NCBI GenBank assembly: GCA_913058145.1
Contig: CAJXQM010000006.1
Coordinates: 54,174-118,173, forward strand
Length of the DNA stretch: 64,000 bases
Source of the DNA: an uncultured Colwellia sp.
GTDB taxonomy: Bacteria; Pseudomonadota; Gammaproteobacteria; Enterobacterales; Alteromonadaceae
Reading direction: 5' to 3'
Shown here: piece after piece, positions 12,011 through 22,385 of the stretch
Layout of the letters: each line of letters starts with the position of its first letter
How positions within the stretch are numbered: position 1 is the first letter of the stretch
Made by a program: the position numbers and the translations under genes
The notes under the pieces: generated by a model
Told to the model about the DNA's origin: nothing
What the model saw: the letters and a program-made list of their open reading frames with translations, nothing else
Database searches by the model: none

Positions 12011-12393
12011 TTTTAAACGCTGTATTTTAACTTACAGATGCAACGTTTTTATTTTAGTTTAATTTAGTTACCTCAAGTATCCATTTAAAAAAGTTATAAT
12101 CCCCACCTTATCGATTACACATGATTGATAAGGTGTATCAATTTTATCTAATACAGCTCTTAAACGTTCAATACGTTTGAAAGCAACTTGTTCATTACTG
12201 CCCTCATCTAGCCCAAAAAATGAAATATTTATTTTATCCGTCAATGCATAGGTAAAATTGCGTTACTGCCTGATGAAAAACGTAAACACCTAACTTTTTC
12301 AGTTTTCTGTATGAGAATGTCGACACAAGGAAGCAGATTTATTATCATTAATGAATCTGCTTTAACTGTTAAATAATTAAATTTAGGATCTCC

Positions 12394-12930
12394 ATGACCA
12401 TTCTATCCATGATCGTTGCTACCGCGGCTAATAATATTATAGGTAAAGATAATACTATGCCGTGGCATTTACCTGCTGATTTAGCCTATTTTAAAAAGGT
12501 GACTTTAGGTAAGCCTATTATTATGGGGAGAAAAACTTATGAGTCTATTGGTCGACCATTGCCAGGGCGTCGAAATATCGTCATTTCACGTGATGAAACC
12601 TATATACCCAAAGGAAATTGCGCTGCTGAGGGGATTGATATCGTTACTTCAGTGGAGCAAGCCTTAGCGTTGGTTGATGGCTCTGATGGCAATGATGCCG
12701 TGGAAGAAATTATGGTGATCGGTGGTGGTGCCATCTACAAGCACTGTTTACCTAACGCTGATCGTCTGTATGTTACTCATATAAAAGCAACGATTGACGG
12801 TGACACGCAATTCCCCACTTATAATGACGGTTGTTGGCGAGAAACCCATAGTGAATTACGAGCAAGTGATGAAAAAAATGCTTATGATTTAGATTTTTGT
12901 GTCTACCAACGAATAACAAGTGAAGGGTAG
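12394..12930 (+). CDS. folA: Dihydrofolate reductase
   Basis: [54 protein letters not shown]. Confidence 0.97.
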   Translation: MTILSMIVATAANNIIGKDNTMPWHLPADLAYFKKVTLGKPIIMGRKTYESIGRPLPGRRNIVISRDETYIPKGNCAAEGIDIVTSVEQALALVDGSDGNDAVEEIMVIGGGAIYKHCLPNADRLYVTHIKATIDGDTQFPTYNDGCWRETHSELRASDEKNAYDLDFCVYQRITSEG

Positions 12931-14470
12931 ACCTCTTTCAGGGTATCAAAACTATAATAGTAACTTTTTAGCATTAATCGTACTGATTTTTGGTGTTTTC
13001 TCCGCTTTATATGTCAATTACTTTGTTGAAGAGTTAAGGGTAGGAGATGCTTATCATTATGGTTTATGGTCACTACTACCGGCCTTTATTACGATACTGC
13101 TCTCTTGGCTAACGCGGGAGCCATTAATTGCGTTATTAAGTGGTATAGCAGTTGGCGCCTTTATGATGGGGCAATATAATCTTACTGATCAAATATTGAT
13201 TCCCGCCATGACTCAAACGGGTACGGCAGGACTATTGCTACTTTATTTATGGCTATTAGGTGGCTTATTAGGTATTTGGTCAAAAACGGGTGCAGCACAA
13301 GCTTTTGCCGATTATATGATTAAGCATTTTGTTCGTGGCCAACGATCTACCAAGCTAGTGGCGTGGCTTTTAGGTGTATTGTTTTTTCAAGGAGGCTCCA
13401 TGAGTACGGTGCTAGTGGGTACGACGGTGCGTCCATTGGCTGACAAAGCAGGTATTAGCCATGAAGAAATGAGCTATATAGTTGACTCAACTGCATCTCC
13501 CATTGCCATTGTTATTGCTTTTAATGCGTGGCCGGCTTATGTACAAGCATTGATATTTGTACCCGGGGTTACATTTTTAGCAACAGAAGCCGATCGTTTG
13601 GCCTTTTTCTTTTCTGCGGTACCTTTTAGTTTTTATGGCATCATTGCGGTAATAGGTACTTTGTTGTTAAGTCTTAATATCACTACATTTTCCGGAAAGC
13701 GAATTAATAATGCCCATGTTAGAGCAGCAACAACCGGAGAATTAGATGCAGCAGATGCTAAACCATTGAGCGCTAAAAAATTACAAGTTTGTGATGTGCC
13801 ACAAGGATACCACGCTCATGTGCTAGAATTTATTTTACCCTTACTAAGCCTAATTACTATAGCGGTATTCACGTTTGTTTTTTACGGTGCGCCGAAAATT
13901 CATTGGGCCTTTGGTGCTGCGCTGTTGATTAGTACATTTATCGCATTAGCAAAGGGTATGTCGCTGAATCACTTAATTGGCGGTGTTGGTAATGGTTTAA
14001 AGGGCGTTGTATTAGTTTCACTGATATTGGTATTTGCCGTAACTATTGGCGCAATCAGTAAGCAAATTGGTGGTGGTGTGTATCTCGTTTCTTTACTTAG
14101 TGAACAATTTCCCTATTGGTTGTTACCGGTAGTATTACAATTTATGGCGATGCTAATTGCCTTCTCTACGGGTACCAGTTGGGGGACATTTGCCATTGCC
14201 TTTCCACTGGCTATGCCGCTAGCTTGGGCTATTGCGCAAAGTGCAGGAATAAACGATCCTGAGCTATTTATGATCGTTTGTTTTGCTACGGTACTTAATG
14301 GCAGTGTTTATGGAGATCAATGTTCGCCCATTTCAGATACTACTATTTTAAGCTCAATGACCACTGGCTGTGACATGATGGATCATGTTAAATCACAAAT
14401 TGTTCCTGCTACTTACGCGGCCAGTTTAGCTGCTGTTCTGTGGACACTAACCGTTATATTTTTTGTTTAG
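12920..14470 (+). CDS. Na+/H+ antiporter NhaC family protein
   Basis: Polytopic membrane protein; [21 protein letters not shown] and [38 protein letters not shown] are NhaC-type motifs. Confidence 0.88.
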   Translation: MKGRPLSGYQNYNSNFLALIVLIFGVFSALYVNYFVEELRVGDAYHYGLWSLLPAFITILLSWLTREPLIALLSGIAVGAFMMGQYNLTDQILIPAMTQTGTAGLLLLYLWLLGGLLGIWSKTGAAQAFADYMIKHFVRGQRSTKLVAWLLGVLFFQGGSMSTVLVGTTVRPLADKAGISHEEMSYIVDSTASPIAIVIAFNAWPAYVQALIFVPGVTFLATEADRLAFFFSAVPFSFYGIIAVIGTLLLSLNITTFSGKRINNAHVRAATTGELDAADAKPLSAKKLQVCDVPQGYHAHVLEFILPLLSLITIAVFTFVFYGAPKIHWAFGAALLISTFIALAKGMSLNHLIGGVGNGLKGVVLVSLILVFAVTIGAISKQIGGGVYLVSLLSEQFPYWLLPVVLQFMAMLIAFSTGTSWGTFAIAFPLAMPLAWAIAQSAGINDPELFMIVCFATVLNGSVYGDQCSPISDTTILSSMTTGCDMMDHVKSQIVPATYAASLAAVLWTLTVIFFV

Positions 14471-14675
14471 CTGTAAACATAGGACACTATATTTTTACTA
14501 TTTATATGCGGTTTGAAAATAACATGTATTCATTCAATTGATATAAAAAATAGCGTGAGCGGTGTGAAGAAAATAAAGTGATTAATTTAACAACAAAAAG
14601 AAAGCTAGCGGCAGGAGATGAAAAATAAACGAGCGACAAAGTTACTTCGCCACTCGCTACTATAAAATCGCAGCT

Positions 14676-15599
14676 TTAAGGTTGATAACCGCCAATAAGT
14701 CCTTTTGTGGTGACACTGACAGCATCATGGGCATGTAACGATTCAAGGTGATTTATTTTTAGCCAAAAATCCTCATATTGCGCAGCTTTGTTCATGCTGA
14801 ACTGTAGACGACGTGCAGCATCTTCACAGAACATTAAGTTTTGACCATTAAGGCGAGCAAACTCTTGTTCGTCTTCACGTTTAACCGCTGCTTGTACTGG
14901 GGTTTGTAATGAATCTTCAATTAAGTCAACTAGATCTGTGATAGGAAAATCGCTAACATTATTACTTAACTTCACTTTCACTTCAGCCACAGAACGTTGA
15001 GAGTGTGGTGTTGCCACTATTCCTTCTGTGGTGCCAAGCCATTCGCGTATTACATCAATATCGAGTTCACTATCGACAAACTTTTGTTGGAATGCTTGCT
15101 GTATTAACTGGCGGGCTAATGCCGCAGAGCAAGGGCAAGTTGATGAGTAAGGAACATCAATAGCCATTTCAATGGTAAGTTTACCTTGGTTAAAGTGGCC
15201 TGATAAGGTAACTGGATAAGCTTTCCATCCCTCTTTTCCGCTGATTAAAGACTTTCTACGTAAATGATAATCAAAGCTAAAGGTTACTTTTGCCTGATCA
15301 CTTAAGTCACTATGACTACTGATAAAACCATCTAGTAGGGTGACTAGACTTTGGTAATTCAATATATTAGTTGTTGATAATTCATCAATAAGTAAATATA
15401 GGCGTGACATATGAATGCCTTTAGCCTGTGCTTCTTTTAAGTTTACAAAAGCATCAATATGGGCTGAAACCATGCGTTCAGTTTCACCTTTTGAGGCGAT
15501 CATTATTGGCATTTCAATATTACTCATACCAACCCAGTCAAGAGTTCCTTCTGTTTGAGCTGTGGTGTGGTTGGCAATATCAGGCATTAATGTCGGCAT
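14676..15599 (-). CDS. folE2: GTP cyclohydrolase FolE2 (type IB)
   Basis: [64 protein letters not shown]. Confidence 0.93.
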   Translation of the reverse strand: MPTLMPDIANHTTAQTEGTLDWVGMSNIEMPIMIASKGETERMVSAHIDAFVNLKEAQAKGIHMSRLYLLIDELSTTNILNYQSLVTLLDGFISSHSDLSDQAKVTFSFDYHLRRKSLISGKEGWKAYPVTLSGHFNQGKLTIEMAIDVPYSSTCPCSAALARQLIQQAFQQKFVDSELDIDVIREWLGTTEGIVATPHSQRSVAEVKVKLSNNVSDFPITDLVDLIEDSLQTPVQAAVKREDEQEFARLNGQNLMFCEDAARRLQFSMNKAAQYEDFWLKINHLESLHAHDAVSVTTKGLIGGYQP

Positions 15600-15906
15600 T
15601 ACGACTCCGCTTTAAGCTATAGTTACTTAATTAGGGTCGCGTGATGATAGCTAAAAAACCACGCAACAAGTATATTCAGGGCGCACATTCTATCGTATTT
15701 TTGATAGTCATACCACTTCAAAATTTATGATTTAACGAGAATGGTTTTTCAGGAGAATGTGCTCGTGCATTCACTAATAAGCTACATTCATGTAGCGTCC
15801 TTGTCAAAATCAATAACGCGGTATATAAACCTTTTAAACTAGCCCTGAAACTGGCATCAATATAAGGTGATATTTTTAATAAAAGGGTTACTTTTTATTG
15901 ATTTGT

Positions 15907-16968
15907 TTAATTTTTGGTGTGGCAGTAAATGGTAAACCCTTGCTTCCTTGCGATTGTTTCTGTTTTACCTATATGCTGCTGCATAATGGGTAAGTATTGT
16001 AAAAAACTATTGGCGACTATGGTGATATCACTTTTTGTTTGTTTAGTGCCCGTTAGGTGTTTTTTTATGCCCTGTAAAAAATCTTCAGTGGCTTGATAAT
16101 TAGTTTGTGTTCCTTGATGAAAAGGCGGGTTTGAAACGATATGTTGATAATTTTCACTGACGTTTGATAAGCTATTTGAGGCAAAAACATTACCCGTTAA
16201 ACCATTCAACAGCAGTGTTTTCTTTGCAGAGGCTATGGCTAAAGCACTCACATCAAGTAATGATAAGTCGGTGTTAGCAAACTTTTTGCCGATAAAGCAA
16301 CTAATCACCCCGGCACCACAACCAAAATCTAATACTTTACCTTGCATGTCTTTAGGTAAATTATCTAATAATAAGGCAGTACCCACATCAAGTTTTTTCT
16401 GGCTAAATACACCGGGTAATGAAGCGATGGTTAACGCAATACCTGAGATGTTAATCTGATAATTTTTATACCAATCGTCAATATTAAAAGCGTCACTTTC
16501 ACCTTCTTTAGTCTCATGTATTCCGCCAAACAATAAGCAATGTCGAGCCGCATCTATTTTTTGACAACTGCTTAAAAAATTTTGCGTTAATTTAGGTGAT
16601 GACTGTACACCGCCTTTTTTCTCACCGACTAACATTATTTTAGCATCACTAAGCAAATAGGGAGCAATCATCGCTAAAGTGAACGCTAACTCATCTTTGC
16701 TTTTGGGAAAATTAATAACAACTAAATCGTGTTTGATGTCATTTTTATATTCGCTAGAAAAAACTGTTTTAATTTGGCTTTCATATTTATCATTGATGGC
16801 AAGGTAATCAATGAAGTTAGTGTTATAACACGTGATATTTGCGTTTGGATAATCATGTAAATAATGCGATATAAAGCCATCTTCCATCAAGTTAATAAAA
16901 AGTGGTGTGGTTGCTGATAATGCTTCGATATTGCGCAATAACACTTGGTTGATATTTGACATCGACAT
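15907..16968 (-). CDS. rsmC: 16S rRNA m2G1207 methyltransferase RsmC
   Basis: SAM motif VLDFGCGAGVISCFIGKKF, NPPFHQG catalytic motif, C-terminal FLQYLPIMQQHIGKTETIARKQGFTIY. Confidence 0.9.
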   Translation of the reverse strand: MSMSNINQVLLRNIEALSATTPLFINLMEDGFISHYLHDYPNANITCYNTNFIDYLAINDKYESQIKTVFSSEYKNDIKHDLVVINFPKSKDELAFTLAMIAPYLLSDAKIMLVGEKKGGVQSSPKLTQNFLSSCQKIDAARHCLLFGGIHETKEGESDAFNIDDWYKNYQINISGIALTIASLPGVFSQKKLDVGTALLLDNLPKDMQGKVLDFGCGAGVISCFIGKKFANTDLSLLDVSALAIASAKKTLLLNGLTGNVFASNSLSNVSENYQHIVSNPPFHQGTQTNYQATEDFLQGIKKHLTGTKQTKSDITIVANSFLQYLPIMQQHIGKTETIARKQGFTIYCHTKN

Positions 16969-17147
16969 AAATAGAAAGGCTACTGAATAAGAGTGAATAT
17001 TGTATTCTACGATATTAGAACTTTAATCGACAATTATAATTCCCGTATTCGTATAAAAAAGTCCATTGACAAAAAAGCCATAAAAATGCTTAAATAGCGC
17101 CGTCCCTAATATTAACTTTCTGGTTTTGTGCCATGAAGTTTCAAAGG

Positions 17148-17385
17148 GGCCAGAAGAGGAGCGTTAACCAGGTAGTTATCATTGCGTTGTTTACAACGCA
17201 CAGAGATCAAACTTTGCTAATGATAATGAGGGGGATTAACGCCGAGATAATACTGATTTGATTCGGTATTTATCGGTTGTTTTCTTGCTAGATTTACCTA
17301 GAAAGAGCGGGCTGAATCCCAACAACTGTCACTGTTAGCTAAATGATTTTATTTATTTAGCTTAATGAGTGGAGAGCTTCTGGCC
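17148..17385 (+). ncRNA. Lysine riboswitch (L-box)
   Basis: P1 arms GGCCAGAAG (17148-17156) and CTTCTGGCC (17377-17385); L-box-like segments AGAGGAGCGTTAACCAGGTAG, GGGGGATTAACGCCGAGATAA, CTGAATCCCAACAACTGTCACTG; directly upstream of dapA. Confidence 0.92.
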
Positions 17386-17481
17386 TTTGCATAATAACCA
17401 ACAAGCACTGTTAAAGTACTTTTCTCGGTTTTTAGTAAATGCCTAAAAGTTCTCCGAACCAATCTGCTATAAGCAGTAACA

Positions 17482-18483
17482 ATGAGTTCGAGAGCAATGA
17501 ATCAAAAGACATCTATAAACATATCACCCATAGCACCTAATGTTATCCCTGTGAGCGATTGCCCACTATGGACCGCACTAGTTACGCCTTTTCATCAAGA
17601 CGGTAGCATAGACTTCGACAGCTTGGCTGAAATTGCCAAGGCACAAGTACACGCAGGTAATGGACTTTTACTCCTAGGAAGCACGGGCGAAGGGCTTGCC
17701 TTAACGAATGATGAGCAGTTCTCTGTTGTTGAGTTTATTTGTAACTTACAAGACACGTTAGCAATAAAATCGCCATTAATGGTCGCTGTTGGTGGTTATA
17801 ACTTACCTGAACAAATTAACTGGATAAATCGTTGTAATACACTAAATATTCACAGTTATTTATTAGGTACGCCTCTTTACGCAAAGCCAGGAGAAGTGGG
17901 TCAAACTGCTTGGTTTAAAGCCTTGTTAGATGCTGCCCAATTCCCTTGTATGTTATATAACGTGCCATCACGTAGTGGTGTTGAAATTCCGGTAGGCACA
18001 GTACAAAGTTTACAAAATCATCCTAATTGTTGGGCAATGAAAGAAGCCAGTGGTGATTTGAATAAATTTTTGAATTACCGTCAACAATGCCCCAATATAG
18101 ATATATATACTGGCGAAGATGCCATGGTGCCATACCTTGTGCCTGCAGGGGTTAAAGGCTTGGTATCTGTGTGCGCTAATGTCTGGCCCAAAGCGACTAA
18201 AGCTTATGTTGAACTTTGCTTAGCTGGGCAAACTCAAAACATGTTCCCCTTGTGGAACAATGCTGTAGATGCAATTTTTAGTGTGGCAAACCCTATTGCA
18301 GTTAAAGCATTGATGCATCAGCAAAAAGCGATTAGCACTCCGACACTTCGCGCACCATTAACTCACACTGAAATAACCGATAACACAGCATTATTGGCTG
18401 TTAATGAGCAAATTAATCAATGGTTAGCACACGCTAGCCAAACTTCTTTTATAAATAGAACCGAAAATAGGAATATCGCATGA
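17482..18483 (+). CDS. dapA: 4-hydroxy-tetrahydrodipicolinate synthase (DapA family)
   Basis: ALVTPFHQDGSIDFDSL, LLLGSTGEGLALT, MLYNVPSRSGVEIP, WAMKEASGDL; under a lysine riboswitch. May be translated from an internal ATG. Confidence 0.9.
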   Translation: MSSRAMNQKTSINISPIAPNVIPVSDCPLWTALVTPFHQDGSIDFDSLAEIAKAQVHAGNGLLLLGSTGEGLALTNDEQFSVVEFICNLQDTLAIKSPLMVAVGGYNLPEQINWINRCNTLNIHSYLLGTPLYAKPGEVGQTAWFKALLDAAQFPCMLYNVPSRSGVEIPVGTVQSLQNHPNCWAMKEASGDLNKFLNYRQQCPNIDIYTGEDAMVPYLVPAGVKGLVSVCANVWPKATKAYVELCLAGQTQNMFPLWNNAVDAIFSVANPIAVKALMHQQKAISTPTLRAPLTHTEITDNTALLAVNEQINQWLAHASQTSFINRTENRNIA

Positions 18484-19229
18484 AATGGCAAGATGTTATA
18501 GCACAACTAGAAACGGGCGCACTACGCGCGGCAAGTCAAGATGAAAACGGTAATTGGCATGCCAATGTTGAAGTAAAACAGGGGATTTTAGCCGCTTTCA
18601 AAGCGGGCGTTAATATTAGTTTCGATGGCAATTATCAAGGTTTTGTCGATAAAAACAATTTACCTGCTCGTCAATTTAGCCCAGAAGACGGTGTACGTTT
18701 AGTGCCAGGTGGCTCATCAGTACGTGCTGGCGCACATGTGGCTCCGGGCGTTATTATTATGCCTCCTGCTTATATTAATGTAGGTGCTTTTGTTGATAGC
18801 GGTACTATGGTTGATAGTCATGCATTAATTGGTTCATGTGCCCAAGTCGGTAAAAATGTACATGTGAGCGCAGCGGTACAAATTGGTGGTGTGTTAGAGC
18901 CAATCGGTGCTAGCCCTGTTATTATTGAAGACGACGCCTTCTTAAGTGCTGGCGTAGTAATTGTTGAAGGGATTGTAGTGAAAAAAGGTGCGGTATTAGC
19001 ACCGGGCGTGTCTTTATCTAAATCAGTACCGGTATATGATTGTGTTAATAAAATTATGCGTGAAAAAGGCGCTGAAATTCCTGAACGTGCTGTGGTTGTT
19101 CCAGGCACTCGTCCTGTTAAAGGCGAATGGGCCGAAGTACAAGGTTTGAGCATGGCCTGTGCATTAATCGTTAAATATCGTGATGAAAAAAGTGATGCGT
19201 CATTAGAATTAGAATCAATTCTAAGATAA
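18480..19229 (+). CDS. dapD: 2,3,4,5-tetrahydropyridine-2,6-dicarboxylate N-succinyltransferase
   Basis: Left-handed beta-helix hexapeptides; RLVPGGSSVRAGAHVAPGVIIMPPAYINVGAFVDSGTMVDSHALIGSCAQVG; ATGA overlap with dapA. Confidence 0.95.
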   Translation: MKWQDVIAQLETGALRAASQDENGNWHANVEVKQGILAAFKAGVNISFDGNYQGFVDKNNLPARQFSPEDGVRLVPGGSSVRAGAHVAPGVIIMPPAYINVGAFVDSGTMVDSHALIGSCAQVGKNVHVSAAVQIGGVLEPIGASPVIIEDDAFLSAGVVIVEGIVVKKGAVLAPGVSLSKSVPVYDCVNKIMREKGAEIPERAVVVPGTRPVKGEWAEVQGLSMACALIVKYRDEKSDASLELESILR

Positions 19230-19230
19230 T

Positions 19231-19360
19231 AGTTAGCGACTAACCACCGCGTTGCTGTATGGCCCGAATTAGGCGTTAAAAGTACTCATTGATAGTCATC
19301 AATTCCGTGCTTTTTTCTTTAATTTGAATCATACAGCAACGCGCTGATTGGTCACTGTAT
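19231..19360. repeat. Intergenic hairpin element, copy 1 (conserved core TACTCATTGATAGTCATCAATTCCGTG)
   Basis: Arms AGCGACTAACCACCGCGTTGCTGTATG and CATACAGCAACGCGCTGATTGGTCACT are near-complementary and flank the core at 19283-19309, which recurs at 50836-50862. Confidence 0.75.
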
Positions 19361-19361
19361 A

Positions 19362-19409
19362 ATAGTAATTGAAATAATGATTGGACTCATTCATTATTTC
19401 AATTGCTAT
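19362..19409. other. Long near-perfect hairpin upstream of the LysA-like gene
   Basis: AATTGAAATAATGA (19367-19380) / TCATTATTTCAATT (19391-19404), extended outward to about 19 bp with one G-T pair. Confidence 0.8.
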
Positions 19410-19449
19410 AAACAATCGTTACAGCAGAAAACTTTAAAAGAAAATTATT

Positions 19450-20688
19450 ATGACAAAACCTAACTGGTTCGATACCCGTATTGAAAATGCCTTACTTGAA
19501 CATCAATCACCTGATGATGAACAAGGATACTTTGTTTATCAACTTGATGCCTTAAAAAGTCATCTTGAACAATTGCAGCAACAAGAGGTGATTAAGTTAT
19601 GGTTTGCAGTGAAAGCTAACCCGCTTTCGAAAATCATTCAAACACTTGATAGTGCAAATTTTAATTTTGATGTCGCTAGTACTGGTGAATTAGCGCAAGT
19701 ATTAGCACAAGGCATTAGCCCTGATCGTATTTTAAATACGGGCCCAGCTAAATCTAAAAAGCAGTTAACTGACTTTGTTAAGTTAGGCGTACAAACTTTT
19801 GTGGTTGAGAGCTTAAATCAACTGACTTGGTTAAATGAGGTTATTGTGGAGCAAGCCTCAACTGAGCCAAGTCTCGCTAAAAAACCGACTGTGTTACTTC
19901 GAGTACAACTTCAATGGCCTGAGGGTGAAAAAAATCCATTAGGCGGTAATAGTCTAACGCCATTTGGTTTGTCTGTTGAAGAATGGCAAAACGTGCAGGT
20001 AAGTGATTATCCTAATTTAGATATTTGCGGTCTACATATTTTTCAATGGGGCAATATGCTCAGTAATGAAAAGATGTATTCGTTATGGAGTCAGATGGTT
20101 GCACCACTAACAAGTCTTGCTGCTGATATTGGCATGGAGCTAAAAATTCTCGATTTAGGTGGCGGTTTAGGCATTGATTATTTAGATGAAGGTAAACAAT
20201 TGTCATGGCAACAAGTTATCAATGACTTAGCCGATATTAAAGTACAATCAGGCGTTGAAGAGCTTTGGCTTGAATTAGGTCGATTTGCTGTTGCTGAGTG
20301 CGGTTATTATGTCGTACCTGTTGTTGACAGAAAAATGAATTATGCTCAAGAACAATTAGTTTTAGCAGCGGGCATCAATCATCTCATTCGTCCTGCAATT
20401 ACTGAACAACCTTTTCCGGTTACTTTATTAAGAAACTCTAACGCACCAAGCCAAGCATTTGATCTCCACGGACCGTTATGTACTAGTTTGGATAAGCTCG
20501 GACATTTACCTTTACCTAACGATGTTGCTGTTGATGACAAGTTAGTGTTTGGTTATTGTGGCGCTTATGGTTTTACTGAAAGTATGCCTTTTTTCTTATG
20601 TCATCAATTAGCCGCAGAATATGTTTTTCAAGCGGGTGCTTTGGTTGAAATAAGGCCTGCACAACCAGCAACTTCTTATTTGGCTTAG
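19450..20688 (+). CDS. Fold-type III PLP-dependent decarboxylase (diaminopimelate decarboxylase / LysA-like)
   Basis: YFVYQLDALKSHLEQL, WFAVKANPLSKII (PLP Lys), FDVASTGEL, LDLGGGLGIDY, LHGPLCTSLDKLG, FGYCGAYGF; located in a lysine biosynthesis operon. Confidence 0.82.
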   Translation: MTKPNWFDTRIENALLEHQSPDDEQGYFVYQLDALKSHLEQLQQQEVIKLWFAVKANPLSKIIQTLDSANFNFDVASTGELAQVLAQGISPDRILNTGPAKSKKQLTDFVKLGVQTFVVESLNQLTWLNEVIVEQASTEPSLAKKPTVLLRVQLQWPEGEKNPLGGNSLTPFGLSVEEWQNVQVSDYPNLDICGLHIFQWGNMLSNEKMYSLWSQMVAPLTSLAADIGMELKILDLGGGLGIDYLDEGKQLSWQQVINDLADIKVQSGVEELWLELGRFAVAECGYYVVPVVDRKMNYAQEQLVLAAGINHLIRPAITEQPFPVTLLRNSNAPSQAFDLHGPLCTSLDKLGHLPLPNDVAVDDKLVFGYCGAYGFTESMPFFLCHQLAAEYVFQAGALVEIRPAQPATSYLA

Positions 20689-20697
20689 GGTTATATT

Positions 20698-21870
20698 ATG
20701 ATTAATGTCTTTAAAAAAGAGCTTATGCATGTGGGCGAAATGGCCAGTGGTGTAAAACTGACTGTACCTGTTTATTCCTATAAGCCAGAAGAAAGCACCG
20801 CACCTAATGTTTATATTCAAGCGAATATGCACGGTGCTGAAGTACAGGGTAATGCTGTTATTTTTCAACTGCTTGAATTACTGAAGTATTGTGAAATTGA
20901 AGCGAATATTACCTTAGTGCCATATGCTAACCCTATCGGGTGTAATCATAAAAATGGTGAGTATACATTAGGTCGATTTGATCCCATTACAGGTGAAAAT
21001 TGGAATCGCATGTATCATTTTGATGAGGCGATTATCTCGCCCTTTGTTGAAGGACACATTGATGCGAGTGAAGCGGAAATACAAACTGATTTTGAACAAC
21101 TGTTGTTAGATCAAATTGAAAATAAATTAGATCATAATAGTTGGGGTTTAACTACGGGTCAGCGTATCGCTTACCAATTACAACGTATGGCGCACCAAGC
21201 TGATTTAGTATTAGATCTCCATACTGGGCCTATCTCTAGTAAGCATTTATATTGCCCTGAATACACAAAAGCTAGCGCTAACTATTTTGATATACCTCAC
21301 ACTATTTTTATTCCTAATGACTTTGATGGTGCAATGGATGAAGCGACTTTTTGTCCGTGGTGGAGCTTGCAACAAGCCTTTGAAACCAAGGGGCGAAATT
21401 TTATTATGGGTAAGGGCGCTTTTGCTAAAGAAAGCTTTACCGTTGAGCTGGGTTCGCAAGAGCAAATCGACTTAGTGGAAGCGCATGAAGATGCTCTGAG
21501 TATTTTGAGTTATTTACAGTATAAAGGTGTTATTGCGGGGAATAATGATTCAGCGACTTTGCCGCAAAATTTCTTACCTCAGCAAATGACGCGTTATGCA
21601 TGTTATCTAAAAGACTATAAAGCGCTCTACTCACCGATGGGTGGCATGGTCGATTATTTAGCTGAATTTGGTAAACCACTTGCAGTAGGTGAACCTTTAG
21701 CACGCATTTTACGTATGGATAATTACTGTAGTGAAAGCAGCGGAGATGGAGGTCCATTGCACAATATTTTTCTTGATTGTGAAGTGTTACCTATTTTACA
21801 CTTTGCTTCGGCAAGCGTGAACCAAGGTACGGAACTTTATAAAGTATTTGTAAACTATTTTGAAATTTAA
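20698..21870 (+). CDS. M14-family zinc deacylase (succinylglutamate desuccinylase/aspartoacylase AstE/ASPA-like)
   Basis: Zn-site patterns NMHGAEVQGN and DLVLDLHTG, GSQEQID; last gene of the dapA-dapD-lysA-like operon. Confidence 0.8.
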   Translation: MINVFKKELMHVGEMASGVKLTVPVYSYKPEESTAPNVYIQANMHGAEVQGNAVIFQLLELLKYCEIEANITLVPYANPIGCNHKNGEYTLGRFDPITGENWNRMYHFDEAIISPFVEGHIDASEAEIQTDFEQLLLDQIENKLDHNSWGLTTGQRIAYQLQRMAHQADLVLDLHTGPISSKHLYCPEYTKASANYFDIPHTIFIPNDFDGAMDEATFCPWWSLQQAFETKGRNFIMGKGAFAKESFTVELGSQEQIDLVEAHEDALSILSYLQYKGVIAGNNDSATLPQNFLPQQMTRYACYLKDYKALYSPMGGMVDYLAEFGKPLAVGEPLARILRMDNYCSESSGDGGPLHNIFLDCEVLPILHFASASVNQGTELYKVFVNYFEI

Positions 21871-21917
21871 CGTAGCGTTCAAATAGCTTCAAACTAAAAG
21901 AGCTTGTAGTTAAAATG

Positions 21918-21945
21918 GTACTGTTATATTATCACAAATAATATG
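21918..21945. promoter_or_regulatory. Candidate Zur operator
   Basis: TGTTATATTATCACA resembles the Zur consensus (TGTTATAWTATAACA) and precedes the small secreted ORF and zinc-type TonB receptor. Confidence 0.4.
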
Positions 21946-22278
21946 ACGCTACTTACTCATTGTCGCTACTTAAAAAGAAGCAACAGAACCACTAATAACT
22001 TAACAACCATGAGAGCAATAGCACTCATGGTTTTTGTGTTGTTGTTTTTAACGTCAGTAGTTGCACATGCAGATCATTTAGCGGATCAAAGAACTGCCGT
22101 TGAGCAGCAAAATTGCCAATTATGTAATCAAGGAATTGACACACCGTCTGAAGTATCTCAGATTCAAGCAACAGTTGTTACTCGTTACTATTCCTATACA
22201 CCTCAAATTACTACGACTGAGTTTCCTCCTAGCCAATTTGTACAGCCGCCTTTACGAGCACCACCTTTTAGTCAATAA
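21943..22278 (+). CDS. Small secreted/membrane protein with a CxxC motif, upstream of TonB receptor; true start likely internal (MRAIALMVFVLLFLTSVVAHA)
   Basis: Signal-peptide-like hydrophobic segment followed by DHLADQRTAVEQQNCQLCNQG; same strand as and adjacent to the receptor gene. Confidence 0.55.
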   Translation: MTLLTHCRYLKRSNRTTNNLTTMRAIALMVFVLLFLTSVVAHADHLADQRTAVEQQNCQLCNQGIDTPSEVSQIQATVVTRYYSYTPQITTTEFPPSQFVQPPLRAPPFSQ

Positions 22279-22299
22279 ATTTTCCTATTTTACTTGCCC

Positions 22300-22345
22300 T
22301 GAACCTATAATTGAATGCTAAACGTTGCATTCAATTATAGGTTCA
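22300..22345. other. 19-bp perfect-stem hairpin between the small ORF and the TonB receptor gene
   Basis: TGAACCTATAATTGAATGC (22300-22318), loop TAAACGTT, GCATTCAATTATAGGTTCA (22327-22345). Confidence 0.85.
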
Positions 22346-22385
22346 TTGAACAAAATTTTTACTTATTTATTGGACTACATCATTC

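Noticed and set aside
22100-22321. ORF 22100-22321 + in an alternative frame of the small secreted protein gene
   Set aside because: Runs into the perfect hairpin at 22300; the frame at 21943-22278 has the signal-peptide-like segment and is preferred.
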